DNA of 64,000 bases from Scolanthus callimorphus (lineage: Eukaryota; Cnidaria; Anthozoa; Actiniaria; Edwardsiidae): contig CM066914.1 of NCBI GenBank assembly GCA_033964015.1, positions 14,401,637 to 14,465,636 of the forward strand. The letters are read 5' to 3'. Below the pieces are notes generated by a model. That model saw only the letters and a program-made list of their open reading frames with translations. It was not told where the DNA came from and searched no databases. Both the position numbers and the translations under genes were made by a program. How positions within the stretch are numbered: the stretch's first letter is position 1; every line of letters starts with the position of its first letter. Shown here one piece after another: positions 23,185 to 34,804 of this stretch.

Positions 23185-24748
23185 GAGAGTTTTGCTTAGG
23201 TTGTGTGATAGCAGTTTGCCACTTCTCAAGTAATTTGAAACACTTTTCCAGTTAAGCTAACCCTCTCAGCTACAAGACTACAATGTGGACTCTTCTTCTT
23301 CTTCCGTATGGGCCCATATCCTTCTATCTTGAAGATTCTTATGGGCTTTAGTGCAGTGCAGTGTGAATATGTAATCTCGAGTAAGTAAAAGTAAAGTAAA
23401 GTAACTGTGGTTGTATAGCGCTTATCCTCACGGCTCAAAGCGCTTTACATTACATGGATAACTCATCATAGAAACCAGTATAAACATGAGTGTGTGTTAG
23501 TATGGTGAGTTCTGTGACACAGAGGTTGGGCAACTTCCGACAATCCTCGTTGTTTTTTAACGTCCCTCTGGTTCCGGTTAGTGTAGTGTATGTGAGAGAC
23601 AGGACCGACAGTTCGCCCCTTGTAAGGGAATCCGAATCCGAAGTCCAGAACCCAGAATCCAATTGTCCAAATCCAAAATCCAAATCCAATTGCAAATCCA
23701 ATCAAAAATCCAAATCCAATTGTTTCTCTTTTTATTGGAATCCGGATTCAAATATAGTTTTGAATCCGGAATCCAGGGGCTGGAATTCAGAATCCGAATA
23801 GTGGAGTATCAACAATTACTTTTGATGCCCACAAAACAGAGAATGTGTTTTTGAAATTTTGTTGGGATAAAGTTTTTTCAAAGTTTGAAGTTGTATCAAA
23901 ATTGTATGAAAATCAGCTTGGGGATGATAACCTAGAGCTGTATTTATGAATTTATTGAAATAATGTAAAAAAATAGAAAGTCTGCCAATCTTATTGTCCT
24001 TTATTGTCTAGGCAGAACTAAACACCAAAAGAGCGTCCAGAACCGGCCAATGCGCCACACCCGAAAAGGCTTTTGACTTATCACTAGGTATTTTTTTCGA
24101 ATTCCCGATATTCTTGAAATCTATGCCTTCTGGCGTTAATAAAAAGCCGGGTAGTCACATGCTAATTATCTTGTACTCTGCGGATTGCTAATTTTAGAAA
24201 AATAAGGTCACCTAAAGTCAAATTACTGCAATTTTCATATTCTGCGAACTCACACTTGACATTTCCGAACGCCAAACTACTTTGTCTTCCGTCCATCAAA
24301 CCTTTTACGACAGGCGCATGAATTTTTTCTAAGTTTTGTTTGCATTTTAAGGTGAAGCCTGGCTAGTCCTTATTAATTCAAAAATCCTCGCAAAGCCTGC
24401 GTGAAATCACCCAGAGCTGCTCACTCGTTTGATTGACGGAAGCCAAACCGCGGTTTGTTGGCACAGAGTTCGCTGAATTGTAGTGACGAAACTAATATAG
24501 TAGCAGGGCCGTAACTAACAGAGGGTCAGAGGGGGCAGTTGCCTCCCTAGCCTCCCCCAACAAAAAAAAGGATGACCAAGGCATGCCCCCCCCCCCCCCC
24601 GCCTTGAGTTGTCCTCCGGAATAGTCCCTTGAAACAGTTTTAAACAAGCAGGGCACACAACGAGCCCTCTAGAACGAAATTCACATGCTTCCTGTCTGTG
24701 AAAAATTCATTCCAAATAGTCATTACTATATTGGGGAGTATGCTTTAG

Positions 24749-24906
24749 TTATATATGGGCGCGCGGAAAGATGGAATTTATCTTCGTGTGTATTCAAAAT
24801 TTGATATCTAGTCACAAGTACGCAGTGGGCGCAGCGAGCGAGTGAGATATCAAATGTGAACACGAGAAGATAAATTTCATATCTCCAAACGTCCATGTAT
24901 ATATAT
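24749..24906. repeat. Foldback element
   Basis: The left arm reads from 'atatatgg' through 'ggaatttatcttcgtgt' to 'atttgatatct'. The right arm reads 'gagatatcaaatgtgaacacg' region, 'agataaatttcatatct', then 'ccatgtatatatat'. The centre is 'gggcgcagcgagcgagtg'. The arms are imperfect, about 65 bp. Confidence 0.6.
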
Positions 24907-26112
24907 AAACATGGTCAATTTATGAAGATCAGACTAAAATTTGCTAGCAGTGAAGGAAGAGAAAATATTCCTAGCGGCCAGCACTAGTCAAAAGGCATTA
25001 GTTTGGCATATGTAAAACCGCGTTTGAAAACTTACAGTGACAAAAGTGATGACGGAATTTGCTGCAGATCTCCGTGTATCATTCTTGAACGAGTGTGAAA
25101 CGGGTGTGTTTTGTCTAGACCGAAGTAATTACTCCCAGGCAAGTTCGCACCAGGCGTGGTATCAATTCGCTTGGAACAGGACATTATATTAAATTTTAAG
25201 ACTTTAATTCAGAGGTACGTACTTTCCCACCAGCAGGACGCAAATTTGTTTATTTGTTTTCACATTTTTTAGCTAAAAATAAAGGGTTTCTCTTAAGCTA
25301 AGCAAACTTGTCGTAAACAAGATTTATGCATGTCAGCTCAAAACGGCCGGCCATAAATTTTATTAAATGAAAATTTCAAACATTATTTTCTTTGTTGGTG
25401 TAAATATGCACACTTGGCGTTTGCTGTTGTTTAAACCTGGTTATTAGGCTTCAAACAAAACGGCGTTTGTTTGTCAGCGGGGTTTCATCTTTCTTTTGCA
25501 GAAAATGTATCCAAATTTTTACACAAACGTGTTTGCACCGGACGTGAAGTTGGCGCTTGAAGGCTTCGCGCTATTTTGTAGTAAATCTTTTCTGTCGTTA
25601 GGTCTGGTTTGCACGGACAGATGACTCTAGGTAACCTCAAATAATTAAATAATGAGAATGCTTAGAAATTCCCGTGACCTTTTTTGCTGAATAATCTGTT
25701 TTTCATTGTGGGTTCTCTCAGCATAAAGGATTTTGATATTGTCTCCGCAGGGGTTCCCAAGTATTAATGAGCCTTTTGAGAAAATTTCAGAGCCGGTTTT
25801 TTATACCTCGATAGTAGATAGTACCATAACCGGCATTTATCTATCTTTTACCAACAATAGAATCCTTAAAGGTTTAGAGCCTTTTTCCTTAGTTGGAAAA
25901 CTCTCTGCACCCTCTTATATGACCAATTTGCAGTCAAATACCATTTTAACATTTCTCTCCCGCTGGTCGGCGCTGTAAAATTTTAGTAGGCGGTAATATA
26001 GATAACTTCATCAGGATTAGCGAGACGAATGATTGAAGACAAATACAATTCAGGTTTAGAACATTTTTATTTTGACATTTTTTAACTGAGTAAAAAAATT
26101 AATCAGAGTAAC

Positions 26113-26621
26113 AATACAACAAAAACCCGGCTATAAGAACCGCATTTTCTGAAGTCTGGAGAAAATATAGGTTCTGTATTTTGGGGTAGTTATTGACAAA
26201 AAAGGCTAAGTAGGTTCTTAATTAGGTTCTTGATTCCTGTAAAGGAGATATGGCTGCTGATTACCAGAAAAAAATTCATGAAATGGATGATCACATATTA
26301 TGTGGGACTCCTTGCTACCACGGAAGAGTCTGAAAATTCAAAGGCGTGGGCGCTCATAATGTGGCTAGATTTTAACATACTATATGTTTGGTAATTTTAC
26401 AACTTAGTATTTTTGCACTTAAGATTTGTACGCTCAATCAACTATCAAATGAAAGACAGCATCCTTGGATAAAATATCAATACAGCTGCAACCCACATAC
26501 AAAAGCCTGCTCGATCTTGCTTGGCTAAACAGGTTCTTATATTTTTGGGGTATCAAAATGACAAATGTCCGCCATGAGATTCTTAAACCACCAGGTTCTT
26601 ATATGTGGGTCTTTTACTGTA
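26113..26621. mobile_element. TIR element, TATAAGAACC family, long copy
   Basis: The left end is 'acaacaaaaacccggctata' continuing to 'agaacc'; the right end is 'ggttcttatatgtgggtc' continuing to 'ttttactgt'. It also has internal copies of 'aggttctta/aggttcttg'. Ends resemble those of the 27453-27586 element, so both belong to one family. The right end is followed by TA. Confidence 0.6.
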
Positions 26622-27452
26622 TTTTGGAGAACAAAAATCTAGTATATTATAGAAGTACATGTACCATATGAAGGCGTGTCCATTTTAATGGCCAAGATCT
26701 ACAATGATTTATGTCTCCTTTCCAGGGAGCTGTTTAGCCGTCTGATATAACGTTTCTAGTCGAACTTCTTGAACGTTCCTGAGAACAAGGAAGATGCATA
26801 CTAACCGTTTTCCCTTTTTGTAAAGTTGTCGTGCTAAAAGGTTGGGGCCAAACTAATTCAACATTTGATTTAACACTTGTGAATATTATTCAGCTATTTC
26901 TTTATTAACAAACCAACGAAACTCGTTTTCAATGTGTTTATCGTTTTCTAAATCACTAAAATTTGACATCGGGAAAAGTTGAATCGTGTTGAATGAAATT
27001 GAATACCGTGTTGAATCTTGTCAATGATCTTGAGCCGTTCAACATTCGTGAAAAAGATCCGTAAAAATCAAGGGTTCCCGTGTTGAATATGATTCAAATA
27101 TTCACAAGTGCTATATGTTAGTCATTGCTTTTAACGTGATTTTTAAACTGCTGAGTATCTACTAAACATCATTCAAAAGTTTGCGCTTAGAAGAACAAGA
27201 AAGTTGAATGAGTATGTTGAACTGATCTGGTCCTAGCCTAACATTAGATCGATAGAGGGATGTGTCTCTATAAATCCCGAATATGATCTGCTCTGTAACC
27301 ATTCTTGCTTACTTTATGACAAAACATATTTAAATGTCGACGAGACACCCTTGGTGTAATTTAGGTCAAAACGTTACTAAAACTCCGAAAGGCGTGGTCG
27401 CTTGTAGCATACTCTTCGATAGAGACACCCCGAACTATAAATGCTTATCAGC

Positions 27453-27586
27453 TACAGTAAAAACCCACGTATAAGAACCTAGAATTTTAACCTAAAACAG
27501 TTTTCATTTGATTAAAAAATACACGGAAACATGGGGGACAATATGGACAATCTTGCCTAACAGGTTCTTATACGCGGGGTACTGTA
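27453..27586. mobile_element. TA-flanked MITE, TATAAGAACC family, short copy
   Basis: Ends are 'cagtaaaaacccacgtataa' and 'ttatacgcggggtactg', each flanked by TA (27453-27454 and 27585-27586). Inner arms pair 'gaacct' with 'aggttc'. TA duplication suggests Tc1/mariner-type mobilisation; that is inference. About 134 bp, non-coding. Confidence 0.7.
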
Positions 27587-27640
27587 TTCCTGCCAAAACG
27601 GCCCGAGCCTTACTTTCGTGAAAAGACTTTACTACGCTCT

Positions 27641-27797
27641 AGAGTACAAACAGTATTTCAATCAACAAATACTAAAAGTACATTTCTTAAGAAATTTGTC
27701 ACAACCTGTCTAATGGCTGCTCATGCGAACAACATTTTAAAAAGTTGTATAATCATATTAGGTTGTAATTTGTATTTTTGAATACTGTTTGTACTCT
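27641..27797. mobile_element. Short TIR element
   Basis: 'agagtacaaacagtatttca' at the left end pairs with 'gaatactgtttgtactct' at the right end. About 157 bp, AT-rich centre, no coding capacity. Confidence 0.65.
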
Positions 27798-29414
27798 GGT
27801 CTTCAGGGGACGTACTCTCGTACTATCCTAAACACAATAAGCCGAATTACAGAGATCCGACTACACCAGATACATTTGAAAACGAATATTCTACAACTTC
27901 CTTCTGTTTTCGTTTATAAGTTGGACTCGAGACAGGAAGAATGGTTTAGAAAACTTGCTCCCCCTTCCCCTTAAAACCTAATTCTTTTAAAATACCCCTT
28001 AGCCTCTATAAAGGACCTCCTTGGTCAGACTGAAGTCGATTCTTAAAAACAAGAGCTAATGCGTTTTCGGCTGTAACTGGCGTTGCTGGACACACGAATG
28101 TAGGCGAAGGGCCCGTGCGTATACAAAGGTGGGTTTGTCTGGCTACCCGGGCTAAGTTTTGTCCCGACAAAGCATACACTATTTAAACGCGAGTTGGAAT
28201 TGTACCGAGTTTGTGCAGCGAACCGGGAGCTGCCAGGGTCACCCACCTAGTGTAAACTGGACCTAAATATCGCAATGCAAAATATCACAAAACATACATG
28301 TCACTTAAGCTACTCTATTCTGTGATATTCTGGCAAGATTTCGAGATTTTCGCTTGATTTCTATGTGCGAATTTTCTACCTGATTAAGATGCCTGAATCA
28401 CATGACACTTTATTACGAATGTAGTTAATTTTTGAAGCATTTCGTAAGCCCTTTAAACTGACATCCAGGAAATGCCACAATAAGAGAGCTTATGTCTTAT
28501 CTTTGATACTACATTCCTCTATCTGTATAACTTACTATATCTGACATTGGCAATCTCAGATGCGACAGCCAAACCCTAGACTAATTGTCCATTCTTTTCA
28601 TTCAGCAAAATATAATTAAAAAATATATTTTTACTGGTTTGCGTAACAAAAACGTTACTCATATTGATAAGTAAACCACTGTTAGTGTAAAAATATTTAG
28701 TATAAAAATATATAGAAAACTCTTTACTAGAATATATTTGTGATATATTTTGTACTTTTGTGGCATAAAAATATTCAATAATCCGTTCGATTTGATATTC
28801 AATAAAAAATATATTGTGTGCTTCCATGATGGAAATTAAATTAATATAAAATCTTCATAAAACGAAGAACTAATTTTAAATTAATATAGCCAAAAATAAT
28901 AGGCTGAATCATTGAATTAAAGTAATGAAAAATAATGTGAATAAATATTATTCGATTTGTTATCTGCAAAATGTGATTTCGATATGTGAGATTTCATTTG
29001 GCTGCGTAAAATGCAGCGCTGGATTGTTTTTTACCTTCGCGAAAACGGAAGGTTTGTGAGCGTAGGCTTGGAAGCGAGCGTTCGTGGCGTTCGTGGCTGA
29101 ATGTCAGCGATTGCGAAGTAGAGAAATCTTGCGTCTTGTAAATTTTGTATGCTTGGGAGGAAGAAATTGCGTCGTCTTGAATGGCGTTAGCAGCTGGAGT
29201 CTGAAAAAGAGTAAAAGCATTTGAACTCAATACAGAGTGAATTACTCAAAAGTTTCACTCTTCCAGAAACAATAATCGCCAACAAAACCACCAGTTTTGA
29301 CAGAGACACACGGTCTATGTGCTAATTTGTCGGACCAGCCCCGTAACGTTCTAAATTTTCCGAGATAAGATACCATCATTTTCTAATTATAATGTCACGC
29401 GCTAATTACTTACC

Positions 29415-29789
29415 TTAGCAAAAAGCATCGAGAAACAGGTCATTAAGGACGAAGTCTTCAAACTCTAGCGGTTCTTGCTCAACCATTTCAGAAAGTAGAG
29501 CGATATATTTTGCAGCCATCCAAATAATTTCGGTTTTTGTGGGTTCTTTTTCTTGCGGCGGAAGAGGGATGAGATCTCTGAGCACTTGAATGTTCATGTT
29601 TAGAATATGCACACGATTCCTCTCGCGCGCATTCGCTAGACGCCTTTGCTTGCTCACTCCGGTCAGACGAGGCCCGCGTCTTCGAGCCTTCTTTTTCTTT
29701 TGCTGCGGTGAGTCAGGTTCTTCGGGGGACACTGCCTCTAGCATATCATCCATGCAACTCAAATCGAGTACGTCCATGCTTGTGTCCAT
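29415..29789 (-). CDS. Group A bHLH transcription factor, subfamily uncertain
   Basis: Nuclear DNA-binding factor of 124 residues in one coding exon. An acidic N-terminus is followed by a Lys/Arg block, then the bHLH (about residues 42-105): [15 protein letters not shown], helix 1 with IQVLRDLIPLP, and helix 2 with TKTEIIWMAAKYIALLSE. The ARERNR-H-LN pattern and the K-E-YI-LSE helix resemble the atonal/neurogenin/NeuroD superfamily, but helix 2 is divergent and I would not name an ortholog. The acidic, aromatic C-terminus (FEDFVLNDLFLDAF) could be an activation segment (inference). PRLTGVSKQRR before the basic region nearly repeats [11 protein letters not shown] of the other bHLH gene about 22 kb away. 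A GTAAGT donor directly follows the TAA, so a 3' UTR intron is likely. Confidence 0.85.
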   Translation of the reverse strand: MDTSMDVLDLSCMDDMLEAVSPEEPDSPQQKKKKARRRGPRLTGVSKQRRLANARERNRVHILNMNIQVLRDLIPLPPQEKEPTKTEIIWMAAKYIALLSEMVEQEPLEFEDFVLNDLFLDAFC

Positions 29790-32700
29790 CGCGCGTTTCG
29801 TCTTCCCGGAGTAATGTCTAGCTATGCGTGTAGGACGCTCTGTGGAAGAAACCTCTTTCTGCCTTGTTTATGAATTACAAAGCCTTTAAAAGGATTCGCC
29901 TAGTGATTGTTACGGTCTAAAGCGCGGTTACAATGAATCTAAAGACAAAAGAACTGCGGCTCACGCTACGATAACTGACACGCCTCACCCCTACTGAAAA
30001 TTGCGCTTTACGGGAAAAAAGAATTGTTCCCAACCCCCGACGTTAAGCAGGGCAATATCTTTGATGAATGCACTGATAACGAGAAAGGTTTGATTTTCTT
30101 ATGCAAACTAGGAACAAATAAAAGATTGTACCGAATTCTCTTGCCAGACTTTTTGTGTCATTTTTACTCCAAAATCCTACATGTCATTTTGACATGTTTA
30201 CATCAACAACTACTGTCTTTTTGGGAAAAAAGAAATCAATAATGAAGATTTAAAAAAAGCCTAAAAATATCTTTCCTGCTGGTCATTTTATTGTCCATTC
30301 GCTGGATTATATTATAATTGTTGTTTTTCGCATTCCATAGTCTTCTTACGACCCACGCTCGGCAACATATAGTTCAAGGAAAGTATGCTTGCAATTTTTT
30401 AGCGTTGTTTACCATTTTGTTCTATTCTTTTCACAGTGGTTTAGCCTCCGGGGGAGATTGAGAATAGCGTGTGGGAATCGCGTGTCAAGTGAGATGGCAT
30501 GCCTACAAGAAGATAGGCTATGCTGCTAAAATCCTTTCTCCATCACGACAACTTTACTCCAAAATGCACGAAAACTATCCATCAAGCAATTTGCGATGCA
30601 AAATGTCGTCGAAGGGTTTTCGAGTTCCAGAAACTCTCCGTTTAAGCTCGAGCAGTTTTGTTTAAAAACCTTCGGTACCTGCTCATTTGGAACAAGAACA
30701 TTTGTCTCCAGCTGCTGGGAACGAAACTGGCAGATTTTTCCCCAATGAAGAAGGCCTTTGACTATTTAGAAAACAAACTCGCTCAAAATCCCCTTTTCTT
30801 CTGTCATTAAAAATGCCGCACAACAACTGCCGAATGATCAAACGACCGCCAAGATAGATTTTTCGGAGCCCTTTGAAAATAAGACCTGTAATTAGCGGCT
30901 AGAATTGAAAATAACTGACCGTCTAGGGCAAGATGTGTGTAATCGCTATTTTATTGCTGCTTTGTTATGGAGAGGAAAAAGACTCATTAATATTGTTTGC
31001 TAGGCCGCAGGGTACAAATGTCCAAGCACTGCACATATGTCTAGGCACTGATTTTATTTGCTCGGCGACTTCAGTAACTACTACCTCAGAAATTCGAAGT
31101 TTGTGGAGCTTGTTACATGTATAGCAGCTCGAGGAAAAGTTTTTAAGTTCACTACTATCGCGGAAAGATAACAAAGGGCTGTGTGCATTAAAAGTGGATT
31201 GTTCTTTCTTTATAATTGTTCCTTAAACAAATAGTGCGGAAGAGAGTTTTAAATTTACCGCAAAATAAAAACAAATTGATCGAAAATATGTTTTTCGTAC
31301 ATTTAATTGCATTCGGAAACGAAAATATTGGTATTGAAAGAAAAGCAGTGTTTGGTTATGAAATATGAAGTAACTTTGCCAGTGAAACTCAAGGGTAGCA
31401 TATGTTGTCCTAGCTCGTTTTTAAACCTCGCGTCTTTTGAGAATTTCAAGTTGGGCTCCCCGCTGGACAAATGAAATCACAATATCAAAGCCTAGGTGAG
31501 CATTCACTGTTCTGTATAGGATTCTCACAGTGAGAAGTACCTGCAGTTCGTGCCTCTGTTTTCAACACGAACGTGTCGCTTCTAAAATCCAAGTGTTTAA
31601 TCTTCAGCATTCTGTCCGAATTTCTGCAAATTCGAGTGCGCTCTGCGAGGGCAGACGGTTCGATTCTGGTAAGAGCGCTAATCGTTTCGAGAGCTTAGTT
31701 GCTAAATGGGTTGTTGATCCCTAATACAAAAATGCACTGTGGACAGATTTGATATACCATGGCCTGCACACTAGTCCTATCAAAAGAGACCTCTTGCTGA
31801 GAATATGAGGCCCCATCGAGGCTTTCCCGATAAGAGGTCTCCTCGGCACGTCAGGAACAAACTGTGTTAGAAACTAAGCCAGTGCTTCTCCTGCCAAGCT
31901 GACAAACATCAATAGCACAACGCTGATGTAGATACAAGGCTTAACAATACCTAATGACAGAGGTCTGATCCTTTCGCTCACTTTGAGCCCTGAGGACGAA
32001 GTAAGCGCTCCCTAATAAATGAGCATAACATTTTGTTTATTATACACGCAGAAATGGTGGCTTAGCTGCAGGGGTCGGATGAGTTTAAAAACACTCTTTT
32101 TCACTCTAAGTCGTGTTAATCAGTTAATGCTCAAAAACAAAATAAGGATAAATGATATAAAAACAAAGAAGTCCATTTTTTCGACATGACCCAGAGTTTA
32201 TAAACATCAAATCAGAAACTCGGTTGGGTAGCCCTAAACCAGTTCATAATTGCGCATATTCTTGTCACCTTAGCACAAATTGCAAAACTCAACTTTGTTT
32301 CAGGAAGTGTTTTCATCGAACGGAATGGAAATGGAAAATTTTGACCGTTCTCTAGAACATACGGAACGTGTGGCTTGGTAAACTCAAATAATCATGTAAA
32401 TCAATATTTTGACTTGCAAGTGATTTATGAGCTCTTATTAGAAACTATGTCGAGGGTGAAAACGAGAAAAGGCCGGCGGAGCAAGCAAGAGGCCGAATCT
32501 ACAGCTGCAAAGCTTTGTATTAAACTTGGTTTTACAATATTTTAGAAAACCTTTACATGGCACCTTTGGCGCATATACTTGCTACAATATTCCAAAGGTG
32601 GAATTATATTCTGAAGGTTTTAAAACTATGCTGGAAATAAAGAAGCTTTAAAATGAAAAAGGGTCTAATAAATCCTTATCTGTTTTCGTATCTGCTAAGC

Positions 32701-34632
32701 TGATCTTTGGGGGTAGCGCAAAAACAGAGGGTGTTTTCTTCAGATGATTAGCATCGCATAAATCAAGAAGCTATTTCGCCAGTCAGTGTTTCTGAGCGCA
32801 TTTCAATTAGCCATATGGCCTTTTTATAACTGTGACAGTCTCTTCAAACATTCCATTCGACACAAACAGCCACATTTGTGGCAACGAGGTATATTCGGAG
32901 CTTCACTTCGGAAAAAAGGAAGTTCAACATACTTGTGGGGCAATTGTCGGACCCAGCGGGCAGTCCACGTGTGGCAAACGAAGCGAGGCCTTCGATTTTA
33001 TGAAGATTCTAAAACAAATACCTTTGTACATTTCGAAGAAAAATAACTCCATTCCAATTGCGTTGCTCTTAGACACAACACGTGGTGTCATTTCTTAAGG
33101 CAGTAGGCCCTAAGGATAAGGCAGGAATAGAGCAAACATGGAACGTTTATGCACGCAAAAAGGCTTGCTCTCAATGGATGTGTGCTTGCATTGCACTAAG
33201 TGCGCGGTGAAGGAGTGTTAGCCACTCCAAGAAGCCTACATTAATGTCAGAGTCGTCCCCCTGGTGCGTCAGAAAGGTTGCTGTACTGAATCACGCTGCT
33301 AAAATAATGGAGTGTGTGTTTTACCGGGCCGTTCTCAATCCTTCGTCTCAATTTGTTCACTGTTCACGCTGATTAATTTGTATTGTATTGGGTGAGATCA
33401 CGACGCATTCCGTAAGCATGACTATCCAGCAACAATTGATTTTATCTTTTTAATAAAGTTGATCCCCAACAACCAAATGGGGCTAATATAATCTTACTAC
33501 AATTAAAAATTACTAGTTATTACCTCTTGGGATGAAACTAGACAAGCCAGATTATTTGAAACATATCTTCATACATTATAACTAATTAATTTCGAATTAG
33601 AAAAAATCGATTAGGAAGCGCTTAGCGTAAATTACCGACAAGAGGCCATTTAAGCGTTGTTACCATGACGCGACGAAAACAACACCTGTATCATCAATGA
33701 AAAATTCTTTCAGTTCATTTTAAACGAAAATAACGCTCAAATCTGTTGTTCAGTTTTATACTTTGTTGAATTTATCCAAAGCTATCTGAATCCTGTTTTT
33801 GAAAAAATCTGAGCAAAGACGAATGCCCCAAGAGGTTATTTCTCTTAGCTTTCGAAACAGATCTTTCCGCACTTGCATGTTAGGCATGCTTATGATGTTC
33901 TTTGATGGTGGGTTATAGAAAAATCTGTGCTAATTGCAGCGAAGAAAACGTAGATATTTATGGGCCAAACGTGGCCTTATTATCGTTATAAAACCACGCA
34001 GGGTTATTCATAAAATATTTAATCGAGCCATGGACGGAATAAATGTTCATATTTCGTTATTTTTGCAGTCCATGTTCTGAAAACAGTTCGGAGGCTTAAA
34101 GTGTCTATATAACCCATTTAACTATTTTACCTTGCCTATCAACCTTTTCCGAGTGTTAGGCGAGACATTATTTTATTTGAGAGGATTTACGTAGAAATGC
34201 AAACTGTTCCGAATGCTTGGCGTGACATACCACCGCGATTTTGAATCCCCGGCGGCGTGACAACACGCCCGAGGCTATGCTAGTCCAGTCCAGCCCAAGT
34301 CACGGCAGTGAGTGGTTAAAAATACCAGGTGAAAGTATCAACAACATCCAACAACTTTAACAAAGACTTTTTTATCCAAAAAGCCTTTCAGATCTTTTGG
34401 TCGGTTGGATTGCAGTTCGAAAATGGATTTGTGATAAACTGATATGGATCTCTATAGCCTACTATCGTATTAGTACTAGTAGGCCGCTGAACCTGTTGAA
34501 CAAATTTTAATACTAGTACACTTTCTATCAACATACTCCGTGCACATTGTCCTTGCGCTACTCCTATTGACACTCATGCTTGTTTAAACTGCCGCAACGC
34601 AGCTGTGTACTCAAAATCCGTAATCTGCAGAC
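29790..34632. other. Intergenic, no gene recognised
   Basis: AT-rich sequence with few repeats. Two overlapping open frames at 32786-33098 (+) have no recognisable domain and no supporting splice context. A small hairpin (gagacctctt / aagaggtctc, 31787-31841) is present. I see nothing else I can support. Confidence 0.4.
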
Positions 34633-34638
34633 TTTATT
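34633..34638 (-). terminator. Polyadenylation signal AATAAA for the MRH-like gene
   Basis: On the minus strand AATAAA lies about 170 bases beyond the stop codon (34805), just past the foldback at 34648-34789. Confidence 0.5.
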
Positions 34639-34647
34639 TTACATATA

Positions 34648-34789
34648 AGCGCAGACGCGTGCCCAGTCGCGCAATGGATCGTGTGGGGCGTGTAGCGAGG
34701 CGCGCAAAGGTTGGTGGACCTTCCCATAAGCCTTTGCACGCCTGCCAAGTAACGCAATATCGGTAACGACTGGGTAGGAGTCTGCGCTA
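34648..34789. mobile_element. Foldback element in the 3' UTR of the MRH-like gene
   Basis: Arms are 'agcgcagacgcgtgcccagt' and 'actgggtaggagtctgcgct'; a second, inner pair is 'gcgcgcaaagg' with 'cctttgcacgc'. The element lies between the stop codon (34805) and the nearest AATAAA (34638-34633), so it would form a strong hairpin in the transcript. Confidence 0.65.
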
Positions 34790-34804
34790 GGCGACAGTTT
34801 TACG

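Larger units (their letters stand above)
23185..29414. other. Intergenic, repeat-rich
   Basis: No supported gene between the GRDP-like gene and the second bHLH gene. Contents: a 'tatagcgcttatcctcac...gctcaaagcgctttac' dispersed-repeat signature (about 23412-23452), a degenerate 'aatccaaatccaatt' tract (about 23620-23790), a poly-C run at about 24586-24600, a foldback at 24749-24906, and three inverted-repeat elements at 26113-27797. The rest is very AT-rich. Confidence 0.5.

Noticed and set aside
31640..31690. tRNA-like word 'ggttcgattctgg'
   Set aside because: It resembles a T-loop, but I could not fold a cloverleaf with matching acceptor and anticodon stems around it.
32786..33098. Two overlapping open frames of 86-88 codons
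   Set aside because: No domain or splice evidence, and the two frames compete over the same DNA.
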